Counted from the stretch's first letter, positions 8,401 through 17,395 are shown. The stretch is DNA of 64,000 nt from Nocardioides zhouii (GCF_004137345.1 NZ_SDWV01000024.1:20489-84488); one strand, 5' to 3'. Translations and numbers: made by a program. Notes: generated by a model from the sequence alone, not told the origin.

Positions 8401-9341
8401 GACATGCACAGTGTCGCATGGGGCACTGCCATCAACCGATTCTTGCCGATGGGGTTGCCGCACGACTCGCAGACGCCGTACGTGCCGTCGTCGATGTGGG
8501 CCAGGGCCCGGTCGAGCTGGCCGAGGGTCTCGCGCTCGCGGGCCAGGACGGTGAGCTCGTGGTCGCGCTCGAAGCTCGTCGCGCCGACGTCGGCCTGGTC
8601 GTGTCCGGCGCCGTCGCCGGCGTCGCGCATCAACCGGGCGAGCTCCTCCTCGGCCTGGCTGATGGAGACCGTGAGGCGCTCGCGGTGCTCGTTGAGCTCC
8701 TTGACGACCTCGTTGAGCTCGCCGCGCGTCCAGGCATCCTCGCCATCGAGCACGACGAGCTTGGCGGGGGTCGACTTGCGGGGCGCTGCCTTCTTCGCGG
8801 GAGCAGAGTTCGTCACGGAGGATGCCTTCTTCGCAGGAGCGGACTTGGTGGCGGTGGGCGGGGCGGTCTTCTTCGCCGGGGTCTTCGGAGCGGAGGCCGC
8901 CGCGGATGGCGCAGTCTTCTTGGCGGGGGCCTTCTTGGCTGGCGCGGTCTTCTTGGCGGGGGCCTTCTTGGCTGGCGCGGTCTTCTTGGCGGGCGCGGCC
9001 TTCTTTGCCGGAGCCTTCGTGGCCGGCGCAGCCTTCTTGGCCGGGGCCTTCACGGCGGGCGTGGCCTTCTTGGCCGGGGTCTTCGCGGCAGGCGTGGCCT
9101 TCTTCGCCGATGCCTTCTTCGCAGCGGGGGCCTTCTTTACCGGCGCCTTCTTGGCCGGTGCAGCCTTCTTGGCCGGAGCCTTCTTCGCGGCCTTCTTCGC
9201 AGCAGGGGCCTTCTTCGCCGGAGCCTTCGCGGCCGGCGCGGCCTTCTTGGCGGGCGGCTCGACGGCCGTCTTGCGGCCGATGACCCGCCTGGCGGCGGCC
9301 GCGGCGGAGCCAGCGAGGGACTTGCGCGTGGTGCCAGCCAT
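8373..9341 (-). CDS. TraR/DksA-type zinc-finger protein with a long lysine/alanine-rich histone-H1-like N-terminus
   Basis: A 322-aa protein. Residues about 25-190 are a low-complexity run of PAKKA/APAKK-type repeats. A coiled coil (about 205-275) and a C4 zinc finger follow, CESCGNPIGKNRL...CMSCK (about 289-316), typical of TraR/DksA C-termini. ATG 9341 is chosen over 9359 because GGAGG lies 9 nt ahead of it. DksA relatives bind RNA polymerase through the secondary channel; the basic tail is expected to bind DNA or RNA, by analogy with H1-like bacterial proteins. The acidic residues needed at the coiled-coil tip for DksA activity cannot be confirmed by eye. The gene sits between wag31 and lspA, a known actinobacterial arrangement. 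Confidence 0.88.
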   Translation of the reverse strand: MAGTTRKSLAGSAAAAARRVIGRKTAVEPPAKKAAPAAKAPAKKAPAAKKAAKKAPAKKAAPAKKAPVKKAPAAKKASAKKATPAAKTPAKKATPAVKAPAKKAAPATKAPAKKAAPAKKTAPAKKAPAKKTAPAKKAPAKKTAPSAAASAPKTPAKKTAPPTATKSAPAKKASSVTNSAPAKKAAPRKSTPAKLVVLDGEDAWTRGELNEVVKELNEHRERLTVSISQAEEELARLMRDAGDGAGHDQADVGATSFERDHELTVLARERETLGQLDRALAHIDDGTYGVCESCGNPIGKNRLMAVPHATLCMSCKQREERR

Positions 9342-9446
9342 GTCCGAGGGCCTCCGCATGCATCGGGTGTGGCGGGAACCACACGGTCGCAGGGAGGGTA
9401 TCCGGTGGCACGGAGCAGGCCAACCTCGGCTCGCCGAAATGCGAGA

Positions 9447-9470
9447 ACGGCCACCCTGATGGGTGACCGT
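9447..9470 (-). terminator. terminator-like hairpin after wag31
   Basis: On the minus strand ACGGTCACCC and GGGTGGCCGT form a 10-bp stem (one G-U pair) with a 4-nt ATCA loop, followed by TTCTCGCATTT. It lies 37 nt beyond the wag31 stop and ahead of the DksA-like gene. Confidence 0.6.
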
Positions 9471-9506
9471 CCTCGTGACGAGCGTGGTGCAGGTGGTGCG
9501 AGAGGC

Positions 9507-10244
9507 TCAGCCCTCGTCGTCACCCAGGACCGAGCGCAGGCGCTTGGGTCCGTGACCGCTGTCCACCGGAGCCTGGCTCTCGCTGCCCGTGGACAACGAC
9601 TCCAGCTGCTGGGTGAAGTAGGTCTTCAGGCGGGAGCGGTACTCGCGCTCGAACTGGCGCAGCGTCTCCACGTCGCCGTTGAGCTTGTCGCGCTCCTTCT
9701 CGAGGTCGCCGAACATCTGCTGGCGGCGCTCGGCGGTCTCGGAGTCGAGCATCTGCGAGCGCTGGCGGGCGTCCGCCTCCATGCGGTCGGACTTCGTCTT
9801 CGACTCCGACTCGAGGCGCTCGGACTTGGTGCGCGCGGCACCGACGATGCGGTCGGCCTCGTTCTTGGCCTCCTCGATGAGCTCGTCGGCGTTGCGCGTC
9901 GCGATCTCGAGCAGGCGGGCCGCGGCGTTGGACGCATCGGCGATGTTGCGCACGGGCGGGGCCTCGACGGGCGCCACCACGGCGACGGGCTCCGGCTCCG
10001 GCTCGGGCTCCGGCTCGGGCTCCACGGGGGCGAACGACACCGGCGCGGGCGCCGACGACGACGAGTCGCCACCGGACTGCGCCGCGGACAGCTTGGACCG
10101 AAGGTCGTCGTTGTCCTTGGTGAGCCGCGCGAGCTCCGCCTCGACCTCGTCGAGGAACTGGTCGACCTCGCCCATGTCGTAGCCCTCACGGAGCCGGACA
10201 GGCGTAAAGCGCTTGTTGCTCACGTCCTCAGGCGTCAGCGGCAT
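9507..10244 (-). CDS. wag31: DivIVA/Wag31 cell-pole protein
   Basis: A 245-aa polar scaffold that directs apical peptidoglycan synthesis in actinobacteria. MPLTPEDVSNKRFTPVRLRE and GYDMGEVDQFLDEVEAEL form the DivIVA N-terminal membrane-curvature domain (1-60). A Pro/Glu-rich linker with PEPEPEPEP (about 80-95) follows, then a long coiled coil (about 115-230). ATG 10244 is chosen because the DivIVA domain starts exactly there; codons further upstream (MYSKSE...) would add an atypical leader. It is the 3'-most gene of the ftsZ-sepF-yggT-wag31 string. Mycobacterial Wag31 is a PASTA-kinase target; a PASTA kinase lies at 50.6 kb. Confidence 0.95.
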   Translation of the reverse strand: MPLTPEDVSNKRFTPVRLREGYDMGEVDQFLDEVEAELARLTKDNDDLRSKLSAAQSGGDSSSSAPAPVSFAPVEPEPEPEPEPEPVAVVAPVEAPPVRNIADASNAAARLLEIATRNADELIEEAKNEADRIVGAARTKSERLESESKTKSDRMEADARQRSQMLDSETAERRQQMFGDLEKERDKLNGDVETLRQFEREYRSRLKTYFTQQLESLSTGSESQAPVDSGHGPKRLRSVLGDDEG

Positions 10245-10362
10245 GACCTCACCCAAACTTTCACTCTTCGAATACACGGTGACTCTGGCTGTCAGGAGAC
10301 AATAGCGCCCGTCGGCTCACCCGGCACAGTGACCCGTGTGGCGGATGGTTCCGGGGGTGGGC

Positions 10363-10653
10363 TCACAGGAAGATGGTGGCCACCACGTTGAGCAGCAGCC
10401 ATGCCGCCACCATCACCAGCAGGAAGCTCAGGTCGAGCGCGACCGAGCCGAGCCGCAGGGGCGGGACCACGCGCCGCAGCGCCACGATCGGCGGGTCGGT
10501 GGCTGAGTACACCCCCTCGAGGGCGACCAGCAGCGGGCCGCGCGGCTCCCACTGGCGCGCGAACACCTGGACCCAGTCCACGATGAACCGGATCCAGAGC
10601 AGGCCGATGAAGACGAACAGGATGAGATAGAGGGTCATGCCGATGATCTGCAC
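10363..10653 (-). CDS. YggT family membrane protein
   Basis: A 96-aa protein with two membrane regions (about 3-25 and 70-95) and the family's amphipathic middle (SATDPPIVALRRVVPPLRLG). YggT proteins lie between sepF and divIVA in many Gram-positive bacteria and are thought to be division- or envelope-associated; the molecular role is unknown. It starts 14 nt after the sepF stop, so it is cotranscribed. Confidence 0.92.
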   Translation of the reverse strand: MQIIGMTLYLILFVFIGLLWIRFIVDWVQVFARQWEPRGPLLVALEGVYSATDPPIVALRRVVPPLRLGSVALDLSFLLVMVAAWLLLNVVATIFL

Positions 10654-10667
10654 GGAGTAAGACTGCC

Positions 10668-11153
10668 TCAGCTCTGGTTGAAGAACCCGTCCTCTGCCAT
10701 CCGCTCCTTGTCCTCGGCCGCGACCGTGACGTTGGGCGGGGAGAGCAGGAAGACCTTGTTGGTCACGCGCTCGATCGTCCCACGGGTGGCGAAGATCAGG
10801 CCGGCGGCGAAGTCGACGAGACGCTTGGCGTCGTTGTCGTCCATCTCGCTGAGGTTCATGATGACCGGCGTGCCGTCGCGGTAGTTCTCACCGACGAGAC
10901 GGGCCTCGTTGTAGTTGCGGGGGTGCAGGGTGGTGATGCGGCTCAACTCGGCCACGACTCCCGTCTGGACCGAGGCCGGACGACGGCGCTCGGCAAGGTC
11001 GGACACAGGGGCAGGGCCTCGGTCCCTCGCGACCGGTCGCTGGTCGACAGCGTCCTGGGTCGAGGTCTCCGTGTCGCCGTCGTAGTCGTCGTAGTGGCCG
11101 GTGTCCTCGAGCAGGCCGAGGTACTCGCCGATCTTCCTCATCGCGCCGCTCAT
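10668..11153 (-). CDS. sepF: cell division protein SepF
   Basis: A 161-aa cytoplasmic protein that anchors FtsZ to the membrane in bacteria lacking FtsA. The N-terminus MRKIGEYLGL is the amphipathic membrane-binding helix (residues 5-14 from the GTG/ATG cluster). A charged linker (about 20-65) leads to the SepF core: ITTLHPRNYNEARLVGE, DGTPVIMNLSEMDD, KRLVDFAAGLIFATRG and VFLLSPPNV. An internal ATG at residue 5 is an equally good start because it places the helix at the extreme N-terminus. Confidence 0.95.
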   Translation of the reverse strand: MSGAMRKIGEYLGLLEDTGHYDDYDGDTETSTQDAVDQRPVARDRGPAPVSDLAERRRPASVQTGVVAELSRITTLHPRNYNEARLVGENYRDGTPVIMNLSEMDDNDAKRLVDFAAGLIFATRGTIERVTNKVFLLSPPNVTVAAEDKERMAEDGFFNQS

Positions 11154-11214
11154 GAGACTTGTCCTCCGCTAGACAGGGCACCCGTGATCGGGCGCCTGGT
11201 GACTGATGTCGACA

Positions 11215-11919
11215 TTACTGGTTCGTGGGCCTCGGACCGAGGACCGCGGACCCGACACGCACGTGTGTCGCGCCGTGCCGGATGGCCGCCTCGAGGTCCC
11301 CGCTCATGCCGGCCGAGAGGACCGTCGCCTCCGGGTGCCCGGTGAGGAGCTCGGCGTGGATCGCGGCCAGGCGGGCGAAGGCCTCGAGCGGGTCGTCGTC
11401 GAGGGGCGCGACCGCCATCAGGCCGCGCAGCCGGAGCATGCCTGCCTCCTCGACCGAGCGGGCGAGCTCGTCCAGGTCGGCCGGGTCCGCGCCCGAGCGG
11501 TGGTCGGCTCCGGGCGGGTCGAGGCTGACCTGCAGGAGCACGTCGACGTCGTGGCCGCGCGCGTGCGCACCGCGAGACAGAGGACCGACGAGCTTGGCGC
11601 GGTCGAGCGACTCGACGACGTCGGCGTACGCCGCGACGGCAGCCGCCTTGTTGGACTGCAGACCCCCGATGAAGTGCCACCGCAGCCCGAGGTCGACGCA
11701 CTCGGCGGCCTTGGCCTCAGCCTCCTGGTGGCGGTTCTCCCCCACATCGGTGACGCCGAGGTCGGCCAGCAGGCGTACGTCGGAGGCGGGGAAGAACTTG
11801 GTGACGACGACGAGCGAGACCTCGCCGGCATCACGGCCGGCGTCGTCGCACGACACGGCGATGCGCCGGCGTACGGCGTCGAGGTTGGCGGCGAGCTCGT
11901 CGCGACGGTCGTCGGTCAC
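11215..11919 (-). CDS. YggS-family pyridoxal-phosphate homeostasis protein
   Basis: A 234-aa alanine-racemase-fold PLP carrier that buffers free PLP. VVVTKFFPASDVRLL (about 36-50) holds the PLP lysine, and GENRHQEAEAK, WHFIGGLQSNK and LSAGMSGDLEAAI are family signatures. GTG 11919 overlaps the pgeF stop by 4 nt (GTGA). The Leu-Gln of FIGxLQxNK and the SMGMSxD motif (here SAGMSGD) are intact apart from one Met to Ala change. Its position between pgeF and sepF is standard in actinobacteria and in Bacillus relatives. Confidence 0.93.
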   Translation of the reverse strand: MTDDRRDELAANLDAVRRRIAVSCDDAGRDAGEVSLVVVTKFFPASDVRLLADLGVTDVGENRHQEAEAKAAECVDLGLRWHFIGGLQSNKAAAVAAYADVVESLDRAKLVGPLSRGAHARGHDVDVLLQVSLDPPGADHRSGADPADLDELARSVEEAGMLRLRGLMAVAPLDDDPLEAFARLAAIHAELLTGHPEATVLSAGMSGDLEAAIRHGATHVRVGSAVLGPRPTNQ

Positions 11920-12629
11920 GGGTGGCTCCAGATGACGCCGGCGAACCGGGTGGCTGCCGCGCCGTCGCGGCGGTGCGACGGCCACGACGGGTCCTCGCGC
12001 GTGCAGGCGTCGACCACGCGGACGTCGGTGATGCCGGAGGCGTCCAGCTGCGCGCGTACGCCGGCACCGAGGTCGAGCGCGGGCGTGCCCCACGAGGTGG
12101 TGGAGCGGGCTTCGGGGACGACGATCGCCACCTCGTCCTGCAGGTCGGCCGGGACCTCGTAGCAGGACCCGCACACGTGCGGACCGACCCAGGCCACGGA
12201 CGGGTCTGCGCCCTGTGCCCGCAACGCGGCAACAGCGGCCGGGACGACGCCCGCGGCCAAGCCGGGGCGACCGCTGTGCACGGCGGCGATCCACCCGGTG
12301 GCGGGATCGGCGAGCAGGACCGGCACGCAGTCGGCTGCCCGGGCGAGCAGCGCCACGCCGGCCTGAGCCGTGATCATGGCGTCGGCCGGGACCCGCCCGC
12401 TCGTGCGGCGGTCGTCGACGAGGTCGACGTGGGCGCCGTGCACCTGGTGCATCAGGGCGGGCGTTGCTCCGGTGGCCTCCGCGACCTGACGCAGGGCGCC
12501 CGTGCGTACGTCGTCGTCAGCCGCGTCGCCGAGGCTGAGGGAGACGTCGGTGAAGGCGACCTCGATCACGAGGTCGCCTTCGATCCGGTCGCGGTGGCGC
12601 AGGAGGCCCGTCGCGTCAGAGACGGTCAC
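11916..12629 (-). CDS. pgeF: peptidoglycan editing factor PgeF (YfiH/DUF152, purine nucleoside phosphorylase/laccase-domain)
   Basis: A 237-aa protein of the multi-copper-polyphenol-oxidoreductase fold. Metal and substrate residues are visible in HQVHG, RAADCVPVLLAD, VHSGRPGL and GPHVCGSCYEV. In E. coli PgeF removes muropeptide precursors carrying L-Ser at position 1; homologues show purine nucleoside phosphorylase activity, so the in vivo role is open. ATG 12629 overlaps the ftsZ stop by 4 nt (ATGA), tying its translation to ftsZ. Confidence 0.92.
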   Translation of the reverse strand: MTVSDATGLLRHRDRIEGDLVIEVAFTDVSLSLGDAADDDVRTGALRQVAEATGATPALMHQVHGAHVDLVDDRRTSGRVPADAMITAQAGVALLARAADCVPVLLADPATGWIAAVHSGRPGLAAGVVPAAVAALRAQGADPSVAWVGPHVCGSCYEVPADLQDEVAIVVPEARSTTSWGTPALDLGAGVRAQLDASGITDVRVVDACTREDPSWPSHRRDGAAATRFAGVIWSHP

Positions 12630-13825
12630 TTCAGGAAGTCGGGGACGTCCAGCTCGTCGTCGTCGAACTGGACCTGTCGGGCCGGGCGGGGCTGGGCCGC
12701 AGGCGTCGACGCGTCCGAGGTGGGCGACGGTGCGAACGTCGTCGGAGCGGGCGTGCCCGACGACTGTGCCGGAGCGGCCGCCTTGGTGGCGAGCTGCTGG
12801 GCGGCGGCCCGGGTCTGCTCCTGCGTCTGCGCCGGCTGGTTCTGGCGCAGCACGTTGCCGTCGGAGCGGCGCTTGGGCATGCCGCCGTCGAACCCGGCGG
12901 CGATGACGGTCACCCGCACCTCGTCACCGAGGGCGTCGTCGATGGTCGCGCCGAAGATGATGTTGGCCTCGGCGTGCGCGGCCTGCGACACCAGCGCGGC
13001 TGCCTCGTTGATCTCGAACAGGCCGAGGTCCGAGCCACCGGCGATCGAGAGCAGCACGCCGTGCGCGCCCTCGATGCTCGCCTCGAGCAGCGGGCTGGAG
13101 ACGGCCATCTCGGCCGCGGCCACCGCGCGGTCCTCGCCGCGGGCCGAGCCGATGCCCATGAGGGCGGAGCCGGCGTTGGCCATCACGGACTTCACGTCGG
13201 CGAAGTCGAGGTTGATCAGGCCGGGCGTGGTGATGAGGTCGGTGATGCCCGAGACACCCTGCAGCAGCACCTGGTCGGCCTGCTTGAAGGCGTCGAGGAT
13301 CGACACGCTGCGATCGGTGATCGAGAGCAGGCGGTCGTTGGGGATGACGATGAGGGTGTCGACCTCCTCGCGGAGCTGGCTGATGCCCTCCTCGGCGGAG
13401 TTGGCGCGACGCCGTCCCTCGAAGGCGAACGGCCGGGTCACGACGCCGATGGTCAGCGCTCCCAGCGAACGGGCGATGCGGGCCACGACGGGCGCGCCGC
13501 CGGTGCCGGTGCCGCCGCCCTCGCCGGCCGTCACGAACACCATGTCGGCGCCCTTGATGACCTCTTCGATCTCGTCGGCGTGGTCCTCGGCGGCCTTGGT
13601 GCCGACCTCGGGGTTCGCGCCTGCGCCGAGACCGCGGGTGAGCTCGCGGCCGATGTCGAGCTTGACGTCGGCGTCGCTCATGAGGAGTGCCTGGGCGTCG
13701 GTGTTGATCGCGATGAACTCGACGCCCTTGAGGCCGACCTCGATCATCCGGTTGACGGCGTTGACGCCGCCGCCACCGATGCCCACGACCTTGATGATCG
13801 CCAGGTAGTTCTGCGCTGCTGCCAC
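12626..13825 (-). CDS. ftsZ: cell division GTPase FtsZ
   Basis: The 399-aa tubulin homologue that forms the Z ring. Visible features are GIGGGGVNAVNRM (about 15-27), the GTP loop GGGTGTG (103-109), the catalytic T7-type segment around NLDFADVKSVM, and a C-terminal peptide DDELDVPDFLK that binds SepF/FtsW-type partners. A Pro/Ala/Gln-rich linker spans about 330-385. GTG 13825 (MAAAQNYLAIIKVVG) is chosen because FtsZ homology begins there; AAGGAAGG lies about 9 nt upstream. The longer open frame to 14089 is the leader. The 300-nt non-coding gap before it suggests a dedicated promoter. Confidence 0.97.
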   Translation of the reverse strand: MAAAQNYLAIIKVVGIGGGGVNAVNRMIEVGLKGVEFIAINTDAQALLMSDADVKLDIGRELTRGLGAGANPEVGTKAAEDHADEIEEVIKGADMVFVTAGEGGGTGTGGAPVVARIARSLGALTIGVVTRPFAFEGRRRANSAEEGISQLREEVDTLIVIPNDRLLSITDRSVSILDAFKQADQVLLQGVSGITDLITTPGLINLDFADVKSVMANAGSALMGIGSARGEDRAVAAAEMAVSSPLLEASIEGAHGVLLSIAGGSDLGLFEINEAAALVSQAAHAEANIIFGATIDDALGDEVRVTVIAAGFDGGMPKRRSDGNVLRQNQPAQTQEQTRAAAQQLATKAAAPAQSSGTPAPTTFAPSPTSDASTPAAQPRPARQVQFDDDELDVPDFLK

Positions 13826-14124
13826 GGCTCGGGGCCTTCCTTGATGGGACTGCTGGATGGGTTGCTCTGGGGGTCGTGCTGGTGGATCACGCTGGGGAAG
13901 GAACGAGGTGCTGCTTCGGACTGCTGACCCTCGTGGCCGCGGAACTGTAACCGTGAACCTGAGGGTTATAGTTATGTCAACCTCGCCTTTCGCAAGACCA
14001 TAGGCAGCGTCCGGCCCCGGGCCGTGCCGACACGCCGGTCGCGCGGTGAGCCACGCGGATTTTCGGGCCGCGGAACCCGCCTCACGCACCGCTCGGCGAC
14101 GAGATGGTCGCCGGGGACGTCAGG
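13826..14124 (-). promoter_or_regulatory. ftsZ upstream region with candidate promoter
   Basis: This 299-nt gap between ftsQ and ftsZ contains a locally AT-rich stretch (13945-13980) unlike the rest of the cluster. On the minus strand TTGACA lies at 13975-13980 and TATAAC at 13965-13970. They are too close to serve as a pair, so either a -35 or a -10 is present, not both with standard spacing. A separate ftsZ promoter here is expected from other actinobacteria. Nothing else is recognisable in the gap. Confidence 0.45.
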
Positions 14125-14874
14125 TCAACAGGCAGGCTGCGCGCAGTACGTCGGGTTGCCCGGGACGCTGACGTCGTAGAACGGCGCCTGCTGTGCGGCG
14201 AGCAGCTTGTCGACGACCTCGGCCTTGAGCGCGGACTCCTCGGCACTCCCCCACAGCACCTGGCGCTGGTCGCGCATGACGAGGGTGATCTGGTCGACGG
14301 TGACGACCTCGACGTGGTCGACGCGGCTCGCGAGTGCCTTCGGGAGCGCCGCGACGACGGTCGCGGCCTCCTTGAGCGCGTCGGTGCCGGCAGCGCCGCC
14401 GGGGCGGACCCGCGGCATCCCCTTCGGGGCAGTCTTGTACTCGCGGAAGACCACGCCGTCAGCGTCGAGTCCGCGCAGCCGTCCGGCCAGCTCGACGACC
14501 GCGACGGCGGTGCGCTCCTCGACCTCGATGCGTACGCCGTCGGGCCAGGTGCGGGTGACGTCGACCGACTTCACCTCGGGCACCGATCCCACGCGCGCGT
14601 CGGCCCGGTCGAGGTCGACCAGGGCGAGCTGCTCACCGAGCGGCACGTCGGCGATCTCGCGGACCCGGCCGTCGCTGAGGAGCGAGTTGCCGACGACCTC
14701 GACCCGCTTCACCTGCAGGGTCGCGGAGAAGAAGACCAGCCAGATCGACGTGCCGAGCAGCGCCACGACGACCAGCAGGGCGAGCACGTAGCGCAGCGAC
14801 AGCCAGCGACGGGCCCACTGGCGGCGCGCGAAGCGTCGCCGGGTGCGCCTTGCGGCGCGGTCCTCCCGCTCCAC
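14125..14874 (-). CDS. ftsQ: cell division protein FtsQ
   Basis: A 249-aa bitopic divisome protein. A basic cytoplasmic tail (1-27) precedes one membrane helix (about 28-50). The POTRA domain follows (VKRVEVVGNSLLSDGRVREI, about 54-73, then SVDVTRTWPDGVRIEVEER), and then the FtsQ domain to the C-terminus. It links FtsW/PBP to FtsB/FtsL. The start is GTG 14874, directly after the murC stop with no gap, and its ribosome site lies inside murC. Confidence 0.95.
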   Translation of the reverse strand: MEREDRAARRTRRRFARRQWARRWLSLRYVLALLVVVALLGTSIWLVFFSATLQVKRVEVVGNSLLSDGRVREIADVPLGEQLALVDLDRADARVGSVPEVKSVDVTRTWPDGVRIEVEERTAVAVVELAGRLRGLDADGVVFREYKTAPKGMPRVRPGGAAGTDALKEAATVVAALPKALASRVDHVEVVTVDQITLVMRDQRQVLWGSAEESALKAEVVDKLLAAQQAPFYDVSVPGNPTYCAQPAC

Positions 14875-16293
14875 TCACGCACCGCCCGGCAGGAGCAGGT
14901 CGAGCACCAACGGCCCGACCCCCGTGATGTCCCCGGCGCCGAGGGTGATCACGAGGTCGCCCGGTCGCGAGCGCTCCGCGAGCACCTGCGCCGCCGCGCC
15001 CAGGCCGTCGACGTACGTCACGTGCTCGGGCGGCAGCGGCACGGCGCGCGCCACCAGGAGGCCGGTCACCTCGGGGTCGGGGTCCTCGCGCGCGACGTAG
15101 ACGTCGAGGACGACCACCTCGTCGGCCGCGCCGAGTGCGACGCCCATCGCCTCGCCGAAGATGCGGGTGCGCGAGACCAGGTGGGGCTGGAAGGCCGCCA
15201 CGACCCGGCCCTCGCCCGCGAGCGCACGAGCGGCCTCGAGGTCGCCGCGGATCTCGACGGGGTGGTGGGCGTACGAGTCGTAGACGCGCACGCCGGCGGC
15301 CTCACCCTTGAGCTCCATCCGACGGCCCGTGCCGGTGAAGCCGGCGAGCCCCTCGGCGAGTGCGTCGAAGGGGAACCCCAGCTGCAGACCCAGGGCCAGT
15401 GCGGCGACGGCGTCGAGGACGTAGTGGCGGCCGGGGATCCGGAGCCGGAGCTCGCCGAGGTCGGCGCCACCGCGCGAGATCCGGCAGGTCGAGGTCGCGC
15501 CGTCGAGCGCGAGGTCGTGGATGCGGAGGTCTGCGTCGGCGGACTCCCCCACCGTCACCACGTCGAGGCCCTGGGCCCGCGCCGTACGGGCGAGCCCGGC
15601 CGCACCGGGGTCGTCGACCACGCACACGACGAAGCCGCACGGGTCGATCGTGTCGACGAACTCCTCGAACGCCCGGTGGTACGCCTCCTCGGTGCCCCAG
15701 TTGTCGAGGTGGTCGGCCTCGACGTTGGTCACGATCGCCGCGTGCGGGCGGTAGTGGAGGAAGGCGCCGTCGCTCTCGTCGGCCTCGGCGACGAACAGGT
15801 CGTCGGTGCCGGCGTCGGCGTTGCGTCCGGTCGCGGTGAGCACCCCGCCCACGGCGTACGACGGATCGGCGCCGGCGGCCAGCAGCGCTGAGGTGAGCAA
15901 CCCGGTGGTCGTCGTCTTGCCGTGCGTGCCGGCCACCGCGAGCACCCGCGAACCGGTCATCACCGAGGCGAGTCCGGCCGAGCGCGGCAGGATCCGCAGG
16001 CCCAGGCGCTGGGCCTCGAGCACCTCCGGGTTGTCGTCGCGGGCCGCCGTGGTGACGACGAGGGTGTCGGCGTCACCGACGTGGGCGGCGTCGTAGCCGA
16101 GGTGGCAGGTGACGCCGAGCTCGCGCAGGGCCGGGAGGAAGGGCGTGTCGTGGTCGTCGCTGCCAGTGACGGCAATGCCGCGGGCGGCCATGATCCGGGC
16201 GATGGCGGAGATGCCGGCGCCGCCGATGCCGACGCAGTGCACGCGGCCGAGGTCGGCGGCGGGCAGGATCTCGTCGGGGACCGGGATCCTCAC
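14875..16293 (-). CDS. murC: UDP-N-acetylmuramate--L-alanine ligase
   Basis: A 472-aa ATP-dependent ligase that adds the first stem residue to UDP-MurNAc. The N-terminal Rossmann GIGGAGISAIA (about 22-32), ATP loop GTHGKTTTTG (about 120-129), EADESDGAFL and YAHHPVEI (the Mur C-domain signature) are in the expected order. GTG 16293 overlaps the murG stop by 4 nt (GTGA); in-frame codons upstream are shadows of murG. Confidence 0.97.
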   Translation of the reverse strand: MRIPVPDEILPAADLGRVHCVGIGGAGISAIARIMAARGIAVTGSDDHDTPFLPALRELGVTCHLGYDAAHVGDADTLVVTTAARDDNPEVLEAQRLGLRILPRSAGLASVMTGSRVLAVAGTHGKTTTTGLLTSALLAAGADPSYAVGGVLTATGRNADAGTDDLFVAEADESDGAFLHYRPHAAIVTNVEADHLDNWGTEEAYHRAFEEFVDTIDPCGFVVCVVDDPGAAGLARTARAQGLDVVTVGESADADLRIHDLALDGATSTCRISRGGADLGELRLRIPGRHYVLDAVAALALGLQLGFPFDALAEGLAGFTGTGRRMELKGEAAGVRVYDSYAHHPVEIRGDLEAARALAGEGRVVAAFQPHLVSRTRIFGEAMGVALGAADEVVVLDVYVAREDPDPEVTGLLVARAVPLPPEHVTYVDGLGAAAQVLAERSRPGDLVITLGAGDITGVGPLVLDLLLPGGA

Positions 16294-17384
16294 GACGCTC
16301 CCCCGGACCTGCCGGCGGCGCCCGCGTCGAGGATGATCCGGGCGAGCTTCTCGTCGGCGTCGAGCGGGATGACCCCGCGAGCGGCCGCGCCCATGGCGTC
16401 GAGCCGGGACCGGTCGGTCAGCAGGCCGGGCACGCTCGCGGCCACCCACTCGGGGGTCAGCGCGCCGTCAGCGACGAGGAGCCCGCCGCCGGCGTCGACG
16501 ACCGGGCGCGCATTGAGCGCCTGCTCGCCGTTGCCGATCGGGAGCGGGACGTAGATCGCGGGCAGGCCCACCCCGGAGACCTCGGTGACGGTGTTGCTGC
16601 CGGCGCGGCACAGCACCGCGTCGGCGGCGGCATAGGCCAGGTCCATCCGGTCGACGTACTGGACGACGACGTAGGGCACGTCACCCGCTGCGACGGCGAG
16701 CTCGTGCTTGGGGCCGACCACGTGGAGCACCTGTACGCCGGCGGCGGCCAGGTCGGCGGCCGCGCCGGAGACCGCGGCGTTGATCCGGGCGGCACCCTGC
16801 GAGCCGCCGGTCACCAGCAGGGTGGGCAGGTCGTCGCGCAGGCCGAACGTCGCCAGCCCCTCGGCGCGGAGGGCGGCACGATCGAGGGTGGAGACGAGGC
16901 GCCGGATCGGCAGGCCCGTCCACACCGCGTGCGGCAGGTCGGTGTCGGGAAAGCTCGTCGCCACGTGCTGGGTCATCCGGGCACCGAGCCGGTTGGCGAT
17001 CCCGGGGACGGTGTTGCCCTCGTGCACCACGATCGGCACGCCACGCTTGCGGGCGGCAAGGTAGGCTGGCACCGACACGTAGCCGCCGAACCCGACGACG
17101 ACGTCCGGGCGGATGCGGTCGACCACCTCGAGGGCGGCGGCACGCGCGGCGCGCAACCGGGTCGGCGTACGCAGCAGGTCGGGGCCGGGGCGCCGCGGCA
17201 GGGGCACGCGAGGCACGTACTCGAGCGGCAGCCCGGCCTCCGGGACGAGTCGGGCCTCGAGGCCCTCACGTGTGCCGAGGCAGGTGATCGCGGTCGCGGG
17301 GTCGAGCCGTCGGAGGGCGTCGGCCGTGGCGAGCAGGGGCGAGGTGTGGCCGGCGGATCCGCCGCCGGCGAGGAGTACGCGCAT
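16290..17384 (-). CDS. murG: UDP-GlcNAc transferase to lipid I (MurG)
   Basis: A 364-aa GT28 glycosyltransferase that makes lipid II at the inner membrane face. GGGSAGHTSPLLA (about 7-19) is the N-terminal glycine loop. VGFGGYVSVPAYLAA, VTGGSQGAARIN and CRAGSNTVTEVSGVGLPAIYVPLP are donor and acceptor site motifs. ATG 17384 begins exactly at the family start MRVLLAGG, 11 nt after the ftsW stop. Order ftsW-murG-murC-ftsQ-ftsZ matches other actinobacteria. Confidence 0.97.
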   Translation of the reverse strand: MRVLLAGGGSAGHTSPLLATADALRRLDPATAITCLGTREGLEARLVPEAGLPLEYVPRVPLPRRPGPDLLRTPTRLRAARAAALEVVDRIRPDVVVGFGGYVSVPAYLAARKRGVPIVVHEGNTVPGIANRLGARMTQHVATSFPDTDLPHAVWTGLPIRRLVSTLDRAALRAEGLATFGLRDDLPTLLVTGGSQGAARINAAVSGAAADLAAAGVQVLHVVGPKHELAVAAGDVPYVVVQYVDRMDLAYAAADAVLCRAGSNTVTEVSGVGLPAIYVPLPIGNGEQALNARPVVDAGGGLLVADGALTPEWVAASVPGLLTDRSRLDAMGAAARGVIPLDADEKLARIILDAGAAGRSGGAS

Positions 17385-17395
17385 CGGTCCTGATG

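Noticed and set aside
10245..10362. wag31 promoter (CTGACA/TATTCG)
   Set aside because: The spacer is only 15 nt and the -10 lacks the final T; too weak to list as a feature.
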